This document shows, piece after piece, positions 1 to 6,368 of a stretch of DNA of 8,009 nucleotides. The notes under the pieces are model-generated. The model had not been told where the DNA came from, searched no databases, and saw only the letters and a program-made list of their open reading frames with translations. The translations under genes were made by a program, and so were the position numbers. The stretch is from Ruminococcus sp. UBA3767 (GTDB lineage: Bacteria; Bacillota; Clostridia; Oscillospirales; Ruminococcaceae): positions 1-8,009 of the forward strand of contig DFFV01000014.1 in the NCBI GenBank assembly GCA_002371625.1, in the 5' to 3' direction. Numbering within the stretch: the stretch's first letter is position 1; each line of letters begins with the position of its first letter.

Positions 1-84
1 GGGCTTGCCCGCAATAACAGACTATACTCGTAGAAATTCGCAGGGATAGGTTTTCGGACAGGAGTTCGATTCTCCTCATCTCCA
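1..84 (+). ncRNA. ssrA: tmRNA (ssrA), 3' part only
   Basis: This is the 3' end of transfer-messenger RNA, which with SmpB rescues ribosomes stalled on broken messages and tags the unfinished protein for degradation. The segment AGACTATACTCGTAGA followed by TTTTCGGAC is the conserved stretch before the tRNA-like domain. The T arm is intact: stem AGGAG (60-64) pairs with CTCCT (72-76) around a seven-base TTCGATT loop. CATCTCC (77-83) is the 3' strand of the acceptor stem and A84 is the discriminator base. The next bases are GTA, so CCA is not encoded and must be added by nucleotidyltransferase. GGGC/GCCC at 1-10 probably belongs to the last pseudoknot. The 5' half and the tag-coding frame lie outside the window. 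Confidence 0.93.
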
Positions 85-99
85 GTACACGGCGTGTAC
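85..99 (+). other. Perfect small hairpin abutting the tmRNA 3' end
   Basis: GTACAC (85-90) and GTGTAC (94-99) form a six-base-pair stem around GGC. It starts at the base after the tmRNA discriminator. A likely role is to mark or protect the precursor 3' trailer before trimming and CCA addition; this is inferred from position only. Confidence 0.5.
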
Positions 100-105
100 C
101 ACGCT

Positions 106-137
106 AAGCCCTCGCCCTTTGCGGAGTGAGGGCTTTT
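106..137 (+). terminator. Intrinsic terminator of ssrA
   Basis: AGCCCTC (107-113) pairs perfectly with GAGGGCT (128-134) and a short T run follows (TTTT at 134-137, then ACTTTTG). It lies just downstream of the tmRNA 3' end, as expected for its transcription stop. Confidence 0.8.
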
Positions 138-165
138 ACTTTTGTTTGGCTCGGGGCAGTACAAT
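135..165 (+). promoter_or_regulatory. Possible promoter of the DNA glycosylase gene
   Basis: A good -10 candidate TACAAT (160-165) lies about 36 bases before the glycosylase start. The best -35 candidate is TTTACT (135-140), but the 19-base spacer is longer than ideal and it overlaps the ssrA terminator T run. This is a tentative call. Confidence 0.3.
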
Positions 166-181
166 GCACACGAGCTTTTTT
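149..181 (+). terminator. Weak second terminator or attenuator-like hairpin
   Basis: GCTCG (149-153) pairs with CGAGC (171-175). An inner GCA (156-158) pairs with TGC (165-167) across a small internal loop, and TTTTTT (176-181) follows. It could be a back-up stop for ssrA or a leader attenuator of the glycosylase gene. It overlaps the possible -10 box TACAAT (160-165), so the two readings compete. Confidence 0.35.
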
Positions 182-200
182 ATTACAGTAAGGAGCATTT

Positions 201-701
201 ATGTCAGAATACACACATATCACCCACACGTTTGAGCCTGTGTTTGATAAGCACAGCAGAATAATTATACTCGGCACTCTGCCGTCGGTAAAGTCACGGG
301 AGCAGAACTTTTATTACGGGCATCCGCAAAACCGCTTCTGGAAGGTGCTTGCCGCACTGACACAAAGCGATGTTCCTCAGACAATACAGGAAAAGCAAGC
401 GCTTTTGCTGCGCTCGCATATCGCCGTGTGGGACGTTGTGCAGGAGTGCGATATAATCGGTTCAAGCGATGCAAGCATTAAAAACGTCACACCCACCGAC
501 CTGAAAAGGATACTCGCTGTAAGTGACATCAAAGCGCTCTTCGCAAACGGAAAGACCGCAGCTAAATTTTATGATAAGTTTCAGAAGAACAGCACAGGCA
601 GGCAGATCATCACACTTCCCTCAACCAGCCCTGCCAATGCCGCCTGCTCACTTGAAGACCTTATCGTCAAATGGAGAGCCGAGCTTGAAAAATACCTCTG
701 A
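201..701 (+). CDS. DNA-deoxyinosine (hypoxanthine) glycosylase
   Basis: The protein resembles the hypoxanthine-DNA glycosylase family (uracil-DNA glycosylase superfamily, family 6). These enzymes cut deaminated adenine (hypoxanthine) from DNA and leave an abasic site for base excision repair. Visible motifs are ILGTLPS (residues 23-29), the family-typical NFYYGHPQNRFW (36-47), IAVWDVV (74-80), LFANG (113-117) and LPSTSPAN (139-146). Asn44 in the HPQN segment is probably the counterpart of the functionally important Asn of the Methanosarcina barkeri enzyme; this assignment is by motif only. At 166 residues it is full length for a single-domain enzyme. The ATG follows AAGGAG with a 5-base gap. 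It is flanked by terminators on both sides, so it is probably a single-gene unit. No signal peptide is visible; it should be cytoplasmic. Confidence 0.9.
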   Translation: MSEYTHITHTFEPVFDKHSRIIILGTLPSVKSREQNFYYGHPQNRFWKVLAALTQSDVPQTIQEKQALLLRSHIAVWDVVQECDIIGSSDASIKNVTPTDLKRILAVSDIKALFANGKTAAKFYDKFQKNSTGRQIITLPSTSPANAACSLEDLIVKWRAELEKYL

Positions 702-726
702 ACGCCTGCGTATACAGGCGTTTTTT
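701..726 (+). terminator. Intrinsic terminator of the glycosylase gene
   Basis: AACGCCTG (701-708) pairs with CAGGCGTT (715-722) and the T run extends to 726. The stem begins at the last base of the TGA stop codon, so the hairpin lies directly on the gene end. Confidence 0.88.
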
Positions 727-739
727 CGTGCATTTCTTG

Positions 740-768
740 TTGACTTTGAAGCACTTGTGTGTTATCAT
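740..768 (+). promoter_or_regulatory. Sigma-A-type promoter with extended -10
   Basis: TTGACT (740-745) and TATCAT (763-768) are separated by exactly 17 bases. TGT just before the -10 box gives the TGn extension. Transcription would start near 775, leaving a leader of about 40 bases before the glycosyltransferase. It lies just after the previous gene's terminator and should drive the four genes up to the hairpin at 4316. Confidence 0.75.
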
Positions 769-794
769 AATATAGTAAGGATTATTTAAGCCCG

Positions 795-818
795 AAAGGA
801 TAGGTCGATGTAAAAATG
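795..818 (+). promoter_or_regulatory. Leader with ribosome site, start-stop ATGTAA and true start
   Basis: AAAGGA (795-800) lies 7 bases before an ATG at 808 that is followed at once by TAA (811-813). The glycosyltransferase ATG is at 816, 15 bases from AAAGGA, although a poorer GATAGG (799-804) is 11 bases away. An in-frame TAG at 801-803 with no start codon between it and 816 fixes the gene start at 816. The ATG-TAA pair is therefore a candidate minimal reading frame that occupies the better-placed site. Confidence 0.4.
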
Positions 819-2039
819 AACATACTGCTTTTGGATCACTATGCCGGAAGTCCCGAAATGGGAATGGAATTCAGACCTTATTATATGGCTCGTGAATGGG
901 TGAAAATGGGGCATAATGTAAGGATAGTCGCAGGCGATTATTCTCACCTCAGGATCAAAAACCCAAGTATAAAAAAGGACTTCACTACAAGAAAGATCGA
1001 CGGTATAAAGTATACCTGGCTCATTACGGGGGACTATGAAGGAAACGGAGTAAAGCGTGCCTTTACAATGTTCAGGTATACCCGTAAGCTGTGGGATAAT
1101 GCAAAAGGTCTTGCAAGGGCGTGGAAACCCGATGTAGTCATCGCTTCCTCGACATATCCGCTGGATACCTACCCTGCACAGAAGATCGCTAAGTTCGCAG
1201 GTGCAAAGTATATCCACGAGGTACACGATATGTGGCCCGCAACACTGTATGAGATAGGCGGAATGTCTAAAAAGCATCCGTTCGTCGTAATGCTCCAGGC
1301 AGCCGAAAACAGCGCCTATAAGCATTGTGACCAGGTCGTTGCACTGCTTCCCGATTCCAAGGAGTATATGGTAAAGCACGGGCTGAGACCGAAAAAGTTC
1401 CACAATATACAAAACGGTATCCTTGAGGAAGAGTGGCAGGACAAGCTGCCGCTTCCCGATGAGCATAAACAGCTCTTTGACAGCCTTACGGGTAAATTCG
1501 TCGTGCTGTATATGGGCGGCCATGCGCTTTCAAATGCACTTGATATACTAATTGATGCCGCAAAGAACGAGATAGATAAAAATGTCGCATTCGTACTTGT
1601 CGGGGACGGCGTTGAAAAGAAAAAGCTAATGGAAAGGGTCAAGAACGAGCAGATAAACAATGTTTATTTTCTGCCGCCTGTCAAGAAAACTATGGTGCCC
1701 TCGCTCGTTGAGAGAGCAGACTGCTCTTATATGGGCGCACTTGATTCTCCGCTATATCGCTTCGGGCTTTGCCTTAACAAAATGTATGACTGCATGATGG
1801 CAGGAAAGCCTGTTATCTGCGCAATAAATGCAAAGAATACACTTGTTGAAAAGTATGAGTGCGGTATGATGGCAGATCCGACAGACGTCAACAGCATCAA
1901 CAAATGTATCCACCTTATCAAAGCAATGCCCAAGCAGGAAAGGAACAAAATGGGCATGAACGGCAAAAATGCAGTGCTTGAGAACTTCACATATAAAAAG
2001 CTCGCCGAGCAGTTTATCCGTGTGATAAAGCAGGCGTAA
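816..2039 (+). CDS. GT4 glycosyltransferase, WbuB-like
   Basis: This is a retaining GT-B fold sugar transferase that would move a sugar from a nucleotide donor to a surface polysaccharide or lipid-linked acceptor at the cytoplasmic face. The N-terminus carries HYAGSPEMGMEFRPYY (residues 8-23), typical of WbuB-like enzymes of O-antigen and capsule loci. HDMWP (137-141) and IQNGI (198-202) come from the N-terminal domain and hinge. The C-terminal donor domain shows YMGGHALSNALDILIDAA (232-249), LVGDGVEKKKL (261-271), PSLVERAD (295-302) and NKMYDCMMAGKPVICA (321-336), where this subgroup has the nucleotide-sugar loop. At 407 residues it is full length. No membrane helix is evident. It is the first gene after a strong promoter and is 15 bases from the next gene. 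No other polysaccharide genes are nearby, so donor and acceptor cannot be named. Confidence 0.87.
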   Translation: MNILLLDHYAGSPEMGMEFRPYYMAREWVKMGHNVRIVAGDYSHLRIKNPSIKKDFTTRKIDGIKYTWLITGDYEGNGVKRAFTMFRYTRKLWDNAKGLARAWKPDVVIASSTYPLDTYPAQKIAKFAGAKYIHEVHDMWPATLYEIGGMSKKHPFVVMLQAAENSAYKHCDQVVALLPDSKEYMVKHGLRPKKFHNIQNGILEEEWQDKLPLPDEHKQLFDSLTGKFVVLYMGGHALSNALDILIDAAKNEIDKNVAFVLVGDGVEKKKLMERVKNEQINNVYFLPPVKKTMVPSLVERADCSYMGALDSPLYRFGLCLNKMYDCMMAGKPVICAINAKNTLVEKYECGMMADPTDVNSINKCIHLIKAMPKQERNKMGMNGKNAVLENFTYKKLAEQFIRVIKQA

Positions 2040-2054
2040 AAGGGGAGAGTATTT

Positions 2055-2810
2055 ATGGGACTTGATATTTACAGCGGAACACTCATCAGGTATTATTCAC
2101 GCAACTGGCTCACATCCGTTCAGCAGTGGGGCATCGATAACGGCTTTGATGTGCGCATGGTAAGAGCAGCAGGCGACAGCGAGCCTGCTCCCGTTGAGGA
2201 GATAACGCAGGGAGTTACAGGCTGGAAACAGCAGGTGCTTGAAATATTCAAACCGAGCCTTACAAAGCCTGTGCTGTGGAACGAGGATAACGATATCACC
2301 CCATATTATACCGATAAACCCGATTGGTGTGCTTATCAGGCGCTTCTTGCTTACGCCTGTTCGCATATCACAGGTCAGGCGCTGCCGCCTGTTATCCCGA
2401 AGGATTATGACTTCTGGAAGAGCGAAATGTATCAAGCGTATAGATCCTCAAACAGTGCTGCACTCACGCTTTTTGAGTGTGAATGGTGGCTTCCCGTTGC
2501 AGATGAATTTATGTGGAATGGCGTTCTGCCTACGGGGCACAAAAGAGTGATCGGCACTGTGGGTATGCTCGCAGATGAGCTTGAACAGATAAATAATATA
2601 CAGTGGCAGGCAGATGAGCAGACTATCCTGGGCTGGACCGAGACTGAGGGCTATCCCGATGACGGATATTATAAAAACGGCAAAGTAGAAATGGGAGAAG
2701 TTCATAAGGAGTATGATACCCTGTCGCTTGCAAAATTTGCGTTCTCTATAATGTGGAAAGCAGTTAAGCACAGCAGACAGTACGGAACTCTTATAATACT
2801 TGATTATTAA
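2055..2810 (+). CDS. Unknown Trp-rich protein
   Basis: I do not recognise this 251-residue protein. It begins MGLDIYSGTLIRYYSRNW, a style shared by several uncharacterised Firmicute proteins. It is rich in aromatic residues: 12 Trp (about 5%), including CEWWLP in mid-protein (around residue 140), and many Tyr. There is no signal peptide, no membrane helix and no obvious catalytic or nucleotide motif. It looks like a compact soluble globular protein. GGGGAG (2042-2047) sits 7 bases before the ATG. It lies 15 bases after the glycosyltransferase and 20 bases before lactate dehydrogenase, so it is very likely co-transcribed with both. The Trp/Tyr content could suit carbohydrate or ligand contact, but this is speculation. 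Confidence 0.75.
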   Translation: MGLDIYSGTLIRYYSRNWLTSVQQWGIDNGFDVRMVRAAGDSEPAPVEEITQGVTGWKQQVLEIFKPSLTKPVLWNEDNDITPYYTDKPDWCAYQALLAYACSHITGQALPPVIPKDYDFWKSEMYQAYRSSNSAALTLFECEWWLPVADEFMWNGVLPTGHKRVIGTVGMLADELEQINNIQWQADEQTILGWTETEGYPDDGYYKNGKVEMGEVHKEYDTLSLAKFAFSIMWKAVKHSRQYGTLIILDY

Positions 2811-2830
2811 ATGCGAAAGGAAGATCAATT

Positions 2831-3784
2831 ATGACCACTGATAAGCGTAAGGTAGTGCTTATAGGCACAGGAATGGTAGGAATGAGCTTTGCTTATGCCC
2901 TTGTTAATCAGGGCGGTATATGCAACGAGCTTGTGCTTATCGACATCAATAAAGTCAGAGCCAACGGCGAGGCAATGGACCTCAACCACGGGCTTGCATT
3001 TGCAAAATCGAATATGCGAATCTACGCAGGCGAGTATAAGGACTGCAAGGACGCAGACATCGTGGTGATCGCCGCAGGTGTCGCTCAGAAGGAGGGCGAA
3101 ACAAGGCTCGACCTTCTGCAGAGAAATACCGAGGTGTTCCGTTCAATAATCACCCCCGTCGTAAAATCGGGATTTGACGGCATTTTCCTTGTAGCAACAA
3201 ACCCTGTTGACATCATGACCAGAGTGACTTTTGAGCTTTCACGTTTCGGCGCAGCTAAAGTCATCGGCACGGGAACAACTCTTGATACCGCAAGGCTTCG
3301 CTATCTGCTCGGTGATTATTTCAGCGTCGATCCTAAAAATATCCACGCTTATGTTATCGGTGAACACGGCGACAGCGAGTTTGTTCCGCTTTCTCAGGTG
3401 ATGCTTGCTACCAAGTCCGTCAGCGAGATACTTTCAGATAAGCACAACCCTTATAATATCGACGAAATGGCTAAGATAGAGGAGCAGGTAAGGACCTCGG
3501 CATATAAGATAATCGAGGCTAAAAATGCGACCTACTACGGTATCGGAATGGCTATCACAAGAATAGTCAAAGCTATCCTCGGAGATGAAAACAGCGTGCT
3601 TACCGTGTCTGCAAAGCTGTCGGGCGAGTACGGCGGAAACGACGTGTTCATCGGCGTTCCGAGCATCATCGGCAGAAACGGCGTCAAGGAAGTCCTTGAG
3701 CTTTCGCTCACAGACGAGGAAAGAGCAAAGTTCGATAAATCAAGACAGGTGCTCAAAGAGTCGTTTGACAGTCTGAAACTTTGA
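2831..3784 (+). CDS. ldh: L-lactate dehydrogenase
   Basis: This cytoplasmic enzyme reduces pyruvate to L-lactate with NADH, which regenerates NAD+ in fermentation. The Rossmann motif GTGMVG (residues 12-17) and Asp38 at the end of the second strand indicate NAD(H) rather than NADP(H). Gln86 in AQKEGETR is the residue that marks lactate rather than malate dehydrogenase, which has Arg there. Arg92 is the mobile-loop Arg, and Asp152, Arg155 and His179 (GEHGDS, 177-182) form the catalytic and substrate-binding set. Arg157 and His172 match the fructose-1,6-bisphosphate site (Arg173 and His188 in the usual numbering), so activation by this sugar is predicted. At 317 residues it is full length. AAAGGA (2816-2821) precedes the ATG by 9 bases. 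It is the third gene of a four-gene run. Confidence 0.95.
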   Translation: MTTDKRKVVLIGTGMVGMSFAYALVNQGGICNELVLIDINKVRANGEAMDLNHGLAFAKSNMRIYAGEYKDCKDADIVVIAAGVAQKEGETRLDLLQRNTEVFRSIITPVVKSGFDGIFLVATNPVDIMTRVTFELSRFGAAKVIGTGTTLDTARLRYLLGDYFSVDPKNIHAYVIGEHGDSEFVPLSQVMLATKSVSEILSDKHNPYNIDEMAKIEEQVRTSAYKIIEAKNATYYGIGMAITRIVKAILGDENSVLTVSAKLSGEYGGNDVFIGVPSIIGRNGVKEVLELSLTDEERAKFDKSRQVLKESFDSLKL

Positions 3785-3802
3785 TAAAAGGGGGGTGCGC
3801 CT

Positions 3803-4312
3803 GTGGCTGACAATGACATCATCGACTGGGAACAGATGTACAGCCTTATCGACGAGCTCGGTTTGCGTGGATACAAATTTCAGCATTTCGATGTCTGCAA
3901 AAAGATCTGGGATACAAAAGTGCCTGATAAAGGTCAGGCGGACACACTGCAGGGCGAGCTTCTGCGAGAGATAGAAAAGCTGCGCACCGAGGCAATGGAT
4001 AACGGCAACGTGAACTGGGACGACAACTTTGCGTTTTTCTGTGATAATATCAAACAGACCTTTGAGAAGTCGGGGCTTTTTGATAAGCTGCGTCTTGATA
4101 ATCTTTTTCGCCTGCTTGAGTTTATTAAGCAGTGCGGCGAATATGCAGGCAGCTATGCCGCCGGCGAGATATCAGACGACGATGCAGACCCCGCAAGGTT
4201 TGCATACGTTGATGATGACCTATACGACTATATCTGCGATGCGGTCGCAGACTTTGCACTTGGTAACCCTACCGATATACCTAACGAAAAGAAAGATTTT
4301 ATCTACCGATAA
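3803..4312 (+). CDS. Small acidic protein of unknown function, GTG start
   Basis: I cannot name this 169-residue protein. It contains the segment DKGQADTLQGELLREIEKLR (residues 42-61) followed by NGNVNWDDN (67-75). I have the impression that this pattern recurs in uncharacterised bacterial proteins, but have not checked it. The middle is predicted helical, and the C-terminal half has an acidic stretch (SDDDADP, 124-130, and YVDDDLYDY, 135-143). No signal peptide or membrane segment is seen. The start is GTG, 7 bases after a run of six G (3790-3795), and 18 bases after the lactate dehydrogenase stop. It is the last gene of the run, just before the hairpin at 4316. A function in lactate metabolism is not implied by sequence. 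Confidence 0.75.
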   Translation: MADNDIIDWEQMYSLIDELGLRGYKFQHFDVCKKIWDTKVPDKGQADTLQGELLREIEKLRTEAMDNGNVNWDDNFAFFCDNIKQTFEKSGLFDKLRLDNLFRLLEFIKQCGEYAGSYAAGEISDDDADPARFAYVDDDLYDYICDAVADFALGNPTDIPNEKKDFIYR

Positions 4313-4315
4313 AAT

Positions 4316-4348
4316 AAGACCTCGAAGCGAATTGCTCCGAGGTCTTTT
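4316..4348. terminator. Bidirectional intrinsic terminator between convergent genes
   Basis: AAGACCTCG (4316-4324) pairs perfectly with CGAGGTCTT (4338-4346), and AGC (4326-4328) with GCT (4334-4336) inside. TTTT (4345-4348) follows on the plus strand. On the minus strand the stem is followed by ATTTT, so it can stop both the lactate dehydrogenase run and the short-chain dehydrogenase run. It begins 4 bases after the plus-strand stop codon and 9 bases beyond the minus-strand one. Confidence 0.88.
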
Positions 4349-4356
4349 CATATCCG

Positions 4357-5100
4357 TTAGTATGGGCTTTCAATGCCCTGTGCGTGTTCAACAGCCTGTT
4401 CAAGAGCCATTCCTGTATACTCCTGCGCCCTGAAAAGTCTGCCCGATCTTTTGTCATCAACAAATGCACCCACAATAACTCCCGGTATCGCACTTTCGGG
4501 GGAATTCGGCGCATTAGGTCCGCCAAGGTCTGTTCTGCACCAGCCCGGGTCTACGAGGTTGATGCAAACGTCGGTGCCGTTCACCGTGTGTCCAAGGTCG
4601 ATAGTTATCTTGTCAAGTGCCGCCTTGCTTGCCGAATAGCCTGCCTGTTCAGGTTCAAGGGCGATACCGCTTGTCGTGTTGACTATCCTGCCGAAACCGT
4701 TCTCTATCATCTTTGGCATAAAGTGATAGCATATCAGTGCAGGAGCGATAGTGTTTATCGCAAAGCTGACAGTGTAGTCCTCAACGGGCGTGCTGAAATA
4801 CTCTGTGCGGTAGCCTACCTGTAAACCTGCGTTGTTCAGAACAAGCTCAACGTTCACGCCAAAGCTGTCTATCTCACCAAGCATCTTCTTAACAGCGTCC
4901 ATATCCGAAAGCTCGCATGAAACTGCCTTTGCCTCAACACCAAAAGCCGCCGCCTCATCGCATACCTTCTGCGAAGCATCAAGTGTCCTGCTCTGGATTA
5001 TAAGGTTGCAGCCCTTTTTAGCAAGCTCCAGCGCAGCCAGCCTGCCAAGTCCTCTGCTCGCACCCGTAACGAGTGCCCATTTTCCTCTGACATCTATCAT
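4357..5100 (-). CDS. Short-chain dehydrogenase/reductase (SDR)
   Basis: This is a classical SDR, a cytoplasmic NAD(P)H-dependent oxidoreductase of 247 residues, the usual length. The cofactor motif TGASRGLG is at residues 12-19, NNAG at 89-92, and the catalytic set is Asn116, Ser144, Tyr155 and Lys159 (YSASK). DPGWCRTDLGG (184-194) follows the sixth strand. Arg16 and Arg38 (QSR) favour NADP(H); that preference is inferred. The substrate cannot be told from sequence. GAGAGGT (complement of 5109-5115) lies 8 bases before the ATG. The gene starts 27 bases after the iron alcohol dehydrogenase stop on the same strand, so the two are probably co-transcribed. This pairing fits reduction of carbonyl compounds or redox balancing. 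Confidence 0.9.
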   Translation of the reverse strand: MIDVRGKWALVTGASRGLGRLAALELAKKGCNLIIQSRTLDASQKVCDEAAAFGVEAKAVSCELSDMDAVKKMLGEIDSFGVNVELVLNNAGLQVGYRTEYFSTPVEDYTVSFAINTIAPALICYHFMPKMIENGFGRIVNTTSGIALEPEQAGYSASKAALDKITIDLGHTVNGTDVCINLVDPGWCRTDLGGPNAPNSPESAIPGVIVGAFVDDKRSGRLFRAQEYTGMALEQAVEHAQGIESPY

Positions 5101-5127
5101 AATACTATACCTCTCATTTTTTTTGAA

Positions 5128-6306
5128 TTACAGCTTTGCGTGCGCCGCAATTTTAAGTATCTCGCAAACGTCGTCACGGGTGAGCTTGACAAAGCCGTCC
5201 CTTGTTCCGTTTATCTTCATGTTGTCCGCCAGCGCAGGAATGTCCTCTTCCTTTGCACCAAGCTCCTCAAAGTTTATCGGCATACCTATCTCGTGCAGGA
5301 ATCTCCTGAAGCACCTGATGCCCTCCATAGCAGTCTTTTCGGGGCCTTCAAAGTTCATCTGGCAGCCGAAAACTCTTGTTGCCATCTGTGCAAAGCGCAT
5401 ACAATTGTGCTTGTGAACAAACTCCATCCACGCAGGCATTACAACAGCAAGTCCTGCACCGTGAGCGCAGTCATAAAGTCCCGAAAGCTCGTGCTCGATG
5501 CCGTGGCTGTTCCAGTCCTGGCTCCTGCCGACACCTACGATGTCGTTGTGCGCAACAGTTCCTGCCCACATAATGTTAGCCCTTGCCTGATAGTTGTCGG
5601 GCTGAGCTATAGCTCTGGGAGTTTCCTTTATCATCGTCAGCAGAACAGCTTCGCAAAGCCTGTCTGTTATCTCTACCTCGTCGGTGTTGGTGAAATATCT
5701 CTCAAAAACGTGAGCCATAATGTCCGTCGCACCGCAAGCCGTCTGATAAGCGGGGAGCGTGCAGGTCAGCTTAGGATCAAGTATCGAGAACACCGGTCTT
5801 ATCAGATCCGAACCTGTTCCTCTCTTGACCATTCCGTCTTCCTTGGTAATTACCGATGACGGCGAGCCTTCACTTCCTGCAGCAGCGATAGTCAGAACCG
5901 AAGCCACGGGCAGTGCTTTCTTTATCTCAGCCTTTCCGCAGTAGAAATCCCAGAAGTCGCCGTCATAGCAAACGCCTGCCGCAATAGCCTTTGAGCTGTC
6001 GATGACCGAGCCGCCGCCGACAGCAAGAATAAGCTCAACGCCCTCTTTTTTGCAAAGCTCAATGCCCTGATAAACAAGCGTATCCCTCGGGTTCGGCTTA
6101 ACTCCGCCAAGCTCGGCATAAGCAACGCCTGCCTTGTCCAGCGAATCCTTTACCCTGCCCAGCAGTCCCGACTTCACCGCCGAGCCTGAGCCGTAATGGA
6201 TAAGTATCTTCTTTGCGCCCAGCTTTTTAACAAGCTCACCGCATTCGTTCTCCCTGTCCTCACCGAAAACAAAGTGAGTGGGGCTGTAAAAATCAAAATT
6301 TTCCAT
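5128..6306 (-). CDS. Iron-containing alcohol dehydrogenase (butanol dehydrogenase-like)
   Basis: This is a group III metal-dependent alcohol dehydrogenase, likely reducing aldehydes to alcohols with NAD(P)H in the cytoplasm. The N-terminal nucleotide domain has GVKPNPR (residues 68-74) and GGGSVIDSSK (97-106), both typical of the family. The expected metal ligands are present: Asp195 and His199 in ATDIMAH, and His268 (WNSH) and His282 (CAHG), 14 residues apart as in relatives. The WNSHGIEHELSGLYDCAHG pattern (265-283) resembles BDH/YqhD-type enzymes rather than FucO or glycerol dehydrogenase. At 392 residues it is full length. A near-perfect AAGGAGGT (complement of 6311-6318) lies 4 bases before the ATG. 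The actual substrate (ethanol, butanol or other aldehyde) cannot be read from the sequence. Confidence 0.93.
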   Translation of the reverse strand: MENFDFYSPTHFVFGEDRENECGELVKKLGAKKILIHYGSGSAVKSGLLGRVKDSLDKAGVAYAELGGVKPNPRDTLVYQGIELCKKEGVELILAVGGGSVIDSSKAIAAGVCYDGDFWDFYCGKAEIKKALPVASVLTIAAAGSEGSPSSVITKEDGMVKRGTGSDLIRPVFSILDPKLTCTLPAYQTACGATDIMAHVFERYFTNTDEVEITDRLCEAVLLTMIKETPRAIAQPDNYQARANIMWAGTVAHNDIVGVGRSQDWNSHGIEHELSGLYDCAHGAGLAVVMPAWMEFVHKHNCMRFAQMATRVFGCQMNFEGPEKTAMEGIRCFRRFLHEIGMPINFEELGAKEEDIPALADNMKINGTRDGFVKLTRDDVCEILKIAAHAKL

Positions 6307-6335
6307 AGCTACCTCCTTGAAATGTTTTTAGTTAC

Positions 6336-6368
6336 AAAAAGACCGGTCAAGCAAGCGCAAGACCGGTC
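6336..6368 (-). terminator. Intrinsic terminator built from two GACCGGTC palindromes
   Basis: Read on the minus strand, GACCGGTC (6361-6368) and GACCGGTC (6341-6348) can pair over a 12-base loop, followed by TTTTT (6340-6336). It sits 13 bases after the stop codon of the upstream membrane protein gene and about 30 bases before the alcohol dehydrogenase start. It would separate the two transcripts, at least in part. Confidence 0.65.

Noticed and set aside
1..100. Phage or island attachment site at the tmRNA 3' end
   Set aside because: No integrase gene and no second copy of the ssrA 3' end occurs in the window; the downstream genes look like ordinary chromosomal genes.
786..1523. Long open frame of 245 codons on the minus strand inside the glycosyltransferase gene
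   Set aside because: The plus-strand frame carries clear GT4 motifs. The reverse frame has low-complexity Cys/His/Ile-rich content typical of an antisense shadow and no family resemblance.
2831..3784. Malate dehydrogenase reading of the lactate dehydrogenase gene
   Set aside because: Gln86 occupies the discriminating position, where malate dehydrogenases carry Arg, and the fructose-1,6-bisphosphate residues are those of lactate dehydrogenases.
4384..4824. Plus-strand frame of 146 codons opposite the SDR gene
   Set aside because: It is antisense to an intact SDR with complete catalytic residues and has no family motif of its own.
5140..5859. Open frame of 239 codons on the plus strand opposite the alcohol dehydrogenase
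   Set aside because: The minus strand encodes a full iron alcohol dehydrogenase with all metal ligands; the opposite frame has no recognisable motif and a Val/Arg/Ser-rich shadow composition.
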